DNA of 64,000 nt from Fasciolopsis buskii (Eukaryota; Platyhelminthes; Trematoda; Plagiorchiida; Fasciolidae). The stretch is from contig LUCM01002361.1 of assembly GCA_008360955.1 (NCBI GenBank), forward strand, positions 1 through 64,000, given 5' to 3'. The notes under the pieces were generated by a model. That model searched no databases and was not told where the DNA came from. It saw nothing but the letters and a program-made list of their open reading frames with translations. Positions 59,602 to 64,000 of the stretch are shown in pieces; positions within the stretch are counted from its first letter, which is position 1; each line of letters starts with the position of its first letter. A program made the position numbers and the translations under genes.

Positions 59602-59776
59602 CCGGCGGTGGCCAAGCGGATAAGGTCGTGACGTTTGAACGTGAAGTTCGCGGGGTCAAATCCACCCACCGCCGGTCAACTTCCCCACTTGGCAACCCTC
59701 CGTTGGCCGCGACCCCTTCCTGAAAGATGATATACAGTCATTTCATTAATAAAAAGGAAGCAAAAAGACAAAAAAG
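59602..59776 (+). repeat. SINE-A copy, best preserved head
   Basis: CCGGCGGTGGCCAAGCGGAT at one end and CCACCGCCGG at the other pair over 10 bases. The A box is intact. The B box has one change (GGGTCAAATCC). The tail is CACTTGGCAACCCTCCGTTG and ends in AAAAAGACAAAAAA. Confidence 0.88.
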
Positions 59777-60279
59777 TGGATACCTGAGTTCATTTCACTA
59801 ATACAGTCTCCGTGAGAACAGCCGAAGGCGAGTTCGTGCTTACAACCATCATTCACCCGAGGTCATCACGAGAAGTGGTGCTTGTATGTTCGGTTTCTTT
59901 TTCTCCTGCTCTTTTGGATTTTCTCACTAAGTTCATAATGGAGATATCCTTAAACTCCTTTATGTGGGGGAAAGTGGCATAGATATTTTCCCAGGTGTGA
60001 ATCTGTTTGATTTGGAATGTGAAGGAAGTTGTGTGACTGAGTAAATACCTACGTGAGATGCAAGTTTTTCGCCATCGTTTGAAAGATAGTATAGCTATGT
60101 TCGCAATGCATTTCTCACCTTTGAATTGTAAAATGCTGTTTCAGGATTGGACTGGACTGGCTTGAATCCGGACCTTGTTCATGCAGATGAACAACTGAGC
60201 GAAGTGAATACATGTAGTAACTTGGGTGGTTTTTACTTCACTTGGTGGTAGATGTGCTTTCAGAAAGTCTAACTGGTAT

Positions 60280-60740
60280 TCATTACTTTAAGGTAGCCAT
60301 TGCGTCGGTGCGACATTCGTTTATAAACCAAAAGTCTAGTATATACAGATGCAATGCGGTCGCTATTGTTCTACGGCTCCGAAACACGGGAGTTCAGAGC
60401 AAAGTATATGCGGTGACTTTCGGTGTTTAAACACTGCTGTTTTCGTAGAAATGGTAGAATATAGTGTAGGTACTGGGCTGTAGGGTTCAGTCCTTAAAAC
60501 AGGTACTGAGTCAGATTAGTGTAAGATGGTTGGAATATATTTCGCGTCTACCCACAGGACGACTGCCTGATTGTGTTCCGTTGTGCTGAACAGGCAATGA
60601 CTGGGAGATTTTGTAAAAATGGTAGCCATTGGGTTGGCCCGTGTAGGTGCAGTTAGGCTACTAGGTTGAAGTGCACGAGATCAGCCCGAACAATGGCTGG
60701 AGACAGCAGGTGATATATCTCCGGGTTACATTCGATGGGT
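60280..60740 (+). mobile_element. RTE LINE C-terminal fragment, more decayed
   Basis: This covers the same domain as 49850-50285, starting slightly further upstream. SVRHSFINQKSSIYRCNAVA aligns with the conserved LRHLWRRRD segment, then come a degenerate cysteine/glutamate block, a RWLEYIS block, a GLARVGAVRL-like block, and NNGWRQQVIYL for the WLETxGDMA region. The frame changes several times. The candidate exon at 60833 begins about 90 bases after it. Confidence 0.65.
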
Positions 60741-60832
60741 TTCCTGCAATCAAACTCTTTCCCCTTTTTCTGCACAGTTCCTCAACTCATGATGGTGATT
60801 CATTGTTTCTCGTCTTTTTTCTACTTTAACAG

Positions 60833-61067
60833 ACGATATTGTGAAGCAGCAATCAAAGCAGGTTTAGGTCTGCAAAATCTGAAACTGAAACTGGCGTGCT
60901 ACAGATTCTGTTCTTATGCCTTAACAGTACACATTAACCTAATTAGCGTGATCTCCTTTCTAGTCATTACGATCCCGTTCGCATTTTTCATCGGTCAAAT
61001 TACGACGCATACCTCCTGCAATCCTGAACAACCAAAATTCTCAGGACTGTTTTCTAACGGTCATTAA
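60833..61067 (+). CDS. Candidate terminal exon with one membrane segment
   Basis: A strong acceptor (TTTTTTCTACTTTAACAG, ending 60832) precedes a 235-base open stretch ending in TAA. After one completing base the product begins RYCEAAIKAGLGLQNLKLKL, then has a cysteine-containing segment (ACYRFCSYAL) and a hydrophobic stretch LISVISFLVITIPFAFFIG typical of a transmembrane helix, then a short hydrophilic tail ending FSNGH. That is a plausible C-terminal end of a membrane protein. I cannot name it. The upstream 0.5 kb is a degenerate RTE LINE tail, so any donor exon must lie beyond that. It could be a chance frame. Confidence 0.37.
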
Positions 61068-64000
61068 CTGAACCGAATTCTATTTAGGTGTTGTATACTT
61101 ATGGCCAAGGTTAGTTTGGACACGTGTCATGCATACGGTGTAAGTGTTGACGCTGGTTCACATGGTTATTGGGCTACCGATCACGCTAACGTTTCTGCCC
61201 TTATGTATTTCAGGTCAGTCATGCAACCCGTTAGACGACACTACCAACTTCAGGGGAAAAATAAGGCAAATTCAGTCAAACGGAACTCGATATCGGGTAC
61301 TCATACAAAGTGAGTGAACAGAAAAGGCAAATCATTGATTAGGACCAGCCAGGGATATGGGTGAAATCATTCTCGAGAGCGCTGTCCTCAGGATCAGTGT
61401 TAATTTGACACAGACAGACCAACTTGGTGGGCATACCGACAAGGTTCTCTTGACGCCTGCTTAATTGCATACGACATTGCGCCCACTTTGATGAAGCCGC
61501 CGTGTAGTAAATGTGTTTTGGTATCGTTAATGGAGCGAAAATTGTCAATGAGGACGGGACTGACGACTAAGGACATTGGAGACGGGATTAGTATTAAACA
61601 TGATCCATTAGAGTTTCACTGGATACTTCAGCGAAAGTTTCAAGACCAACGGATAGAAAAAACTTCGTGAAGAATGTGTAGTTCAAGGCTAGATCAAAAA
61701 CAGTTGGATGCAATTACTGAACAATATATCAAAATAGACTAGAATTTGCGGAAGATCTGACGCAAAATTGAATCAGGCAATGTCGGTGCTAGTTTTAATA
61801 TTAGCGAAGGAACAGTGCAACAGGGAGAGAGAAATCACAGAGAAATCGATGATGAAGGAAAAAATTTCAGAAGCAATCAGAGCTGGAGGAACCGTGATGT
61901 TTCGAAAGGAAATAGTCAGGGCAAGGATGTGTAGATGCTTTCTTCCGGTCTTTCCATATCTATCTGCTTCCAGTCGGGGAAGAGAACCGGACAAATTGTG
62001 GTCAATCGATCCTCAAGAACCGCGGTGAGGATCTGAGCCACGAATTCGGAACCTTTCCGTGAAAAATGCAAACCATCACTGAGCATATCTGCCCAGTTCT
62101 GTAGGGAAATTGGAAAATAACAATGAAGTTTAAAGCCGGATGGGAAAAAATTCTAGTAAAAGAGATTCATCAAACTGGATTGGACAATTTATACCAATGC
62201 GTATTCGGCATGAATAAGCCTACTATTTTTCAACCACCCGAAGAAGAAATAGGCGAGATCTCCATTCGTTATGCATTTACCTGAGGTCATTTTGGGAGTG
62301 GTTCCCCGCCTTCTCACTTTCTCAGCGAAGTGCGAGAAGTTTGGGATATGTGCACTAATGGGATAAGGCATATGAAGCGAACAGAAAAAGTACCTGGGGT
62401 GAAATATGAGTTCCTCAAGCAATGTTTCTATACACAAACCGGTGGAATTAAGGGAAGAATCCAGAAGGCGAAGGACGTGACCTCAAATTCACTAGGTGGG
62501 GAATCATGCTCAGGTACGATCGTCTGCCTCAGCCGCATTCCTGATTGCGAGAAAGATACATTGAAAATAAAACAGAAATCAGACTTCCAAGGGATTCACA
62601 CAACGTCTTAAATAGGCCTCGTAGAGGTTGCGGAAAAATAAGGCAATTACATTCTCTACAGATAGCGGTGGGTCTTGTAATTAGAAAATTTTAGCTAAAC
62701 GTAACACGATTCTTTATTAAATTACGAATCGTGTTTGGACTCAGTAAGCTTTGACATTATTAATTTGAGCACGAAGGGACCTTCAGTGAAGAGTAGTGCA
62801 TTCGGATTAGGTGTAAGGAGGACAGAAGGTCACGGAGGTAAAAATGAGTCCAGTTCCGAACTTTGTGGAAGCGGAAAAATCAATTCTAAGTTCTTAAATA
62901 CGAACACACAACGGGAATGTTTGTAATGTGTCGACGTTTGGATCACTGTAACGTTTTCCAAAGCCGGTTTACAATCGAATGATTAGAGGGAGTAGTCCTA
63001 AAATTAGTGTTTATTTTCCACTGGCTCTTACATGTTTGTTTGGGCGTGACCCCGCGAATTCAAGTATACCACGGAATGCGACACTTGGCCATATCACCTC
63101 GCATACTCCACGACACGCTTCGTATTTCTCTAGGTTCTTAAATTATCCTCTCTGCTTTCCGCAAAGCAGATCAAACCACGAACTTGCTAATATGCTGCAG
63201 CCCAGACCAGCCGAGTGGAGATTATCTCGCCCATGGTGACCCAAATTTTGTATCACAGTCAGAAAAAAATATGAGCGAAGTGATAAAACAAAGACTAACT
63301 TGAAACAAGAGTGGCCCTTTAACGATTGATGTAGTTCAGAATTTCGCATATATTATACCCATTAGGTCAGGGAACGAAACCGGTGTCCACCTGCCTAATA
63401 CTAGAAAAGCAAAAAAACTTACGTGAAAAACGACCCAAATGGGCCTAACTACAGGAAGAAATATTCAACAGAGGACTTTTTAAATTTGTTCTAATGACCA
63501 GAGTGAAAACCCTTTCACCGATACTGAGGTCAATATAGTACAGTGAAATATATTAAAAAAAAACGCTCTTTTGAATTCACTGCACTATATTTTGGGACGA
63601 AATATTGTCGTATTTTCGTACACATTCGTAACCCGTCACCACTTCGATAATGAAAAAAACCACTACTGCCACATCAAATTTCGTCTAGTGCAAGAGGAAC
63701 ACCGAAAAGGAACTAACAATAAACAACATGTACCCTGGAATTGTCCCTGTTAATCAAACCGCGGTATTTCGAATAACATCGGTGGTTCCCGAAAAAACGG
63801 GGACTAACGAAAAACAAACAATAACCAAAAAATCGTATTTTGCACAACTAAGAAGCATAATTATTTTGGGAAAGGTTAAAAGATCGCGTACGCAGAAATA
63901 CATACTTTCAGATGCAGTAGATTGGTGAAAAGAATTTATCAGTTGAGATTCGTCCCTGCTAAGTAGGCAAAGCATCAATCTCCCTCACAATGCCAAAAAC
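61068..64000. other. Non-coding stretch to window end
   Basis: Short open frames on both strands without motifs. No repeat copy was recognised. Confidence 0.5.

Overview
This is eukaryotic DNA, most likely from a parasitic flatworm (digenean trematode). The evidence is two animal-type intronless histone genes with the canonical 3' histone stem-loop, short exons bounded by GT-AG sites, and a dense load of degenerate retroelements of types I associate with flukes (RTE-clade LINEs, Penelope-like elements, BEL/Pao, tRNA-derived SINEs). The genus is inference: the RTE and SINE sequences resemble those I know from opisthorchiid liver flukes, and I ran no search. I see no operons, bacterial genes, CRISPR arrays or genuine tRNA genes. 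Most open reading frames in the window are shadows or repeat fragments.

Layout. 1-14 kb: gene-poor DNA with microsatellites and a cluster of copies of one tRNA-derived SINE (called SINE-A here), plus the 3' end of a jockey/CR1-like LINE near 12.3 kb. 14.27-16.56 kb: a nearly full-length but broken RTE-clade LINE on the minus strand. 17.87-18.29 kb: two minus-strand exons of a DEAD-box RNA helicase, best matched to DDX52/Rok1; the catalytic exons are not in view. 20-33 kb: a graveyard of retroelements, with an endonuclease fragment, a jockey/CR1-like reverse transcriptase without its catalytic aspartates, a BEL/Pao gag-protease remnant, and two inverted copies of an unidentified pyrimidine-rich repeat flanking the BEL/Pao piece.

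33.7-40.2 kb: the gene-bearing core. Histone H3 and linker histone H1 lie 5.3 kb apart on the plus strand. Each has CCAAT boxes, a shared 11-base motif just upstream of the start codon, and a 3' stem-loop. A possible terminal exon with a poly(A) signal sits just upstream of H1. No H2A, H2B or H4 is present.

41-50 kb: gene-poor DNA with a second tRNA-derived SINE family (SINE-B). 49.8-55 kb: an RTE tail, a decayed plus-strand Penelope-like element carrying a SINE-A insertion, a dispersed repeat shared with 36.6-37.0 kb, a 728-base assembly gap, and a second, better preserved Penelope-like reverse transcriptase on the minus strand. 57.2-58.9 kb and 60.8-61.1 kb hold candidate exons of genes I do not recognise. 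The rest shows nothing I can name.

The two histones would act together in chromatin assembly (core and linker). The helicase belongs to ribosome biogenesis. The other content is mainly mobile-element debris.
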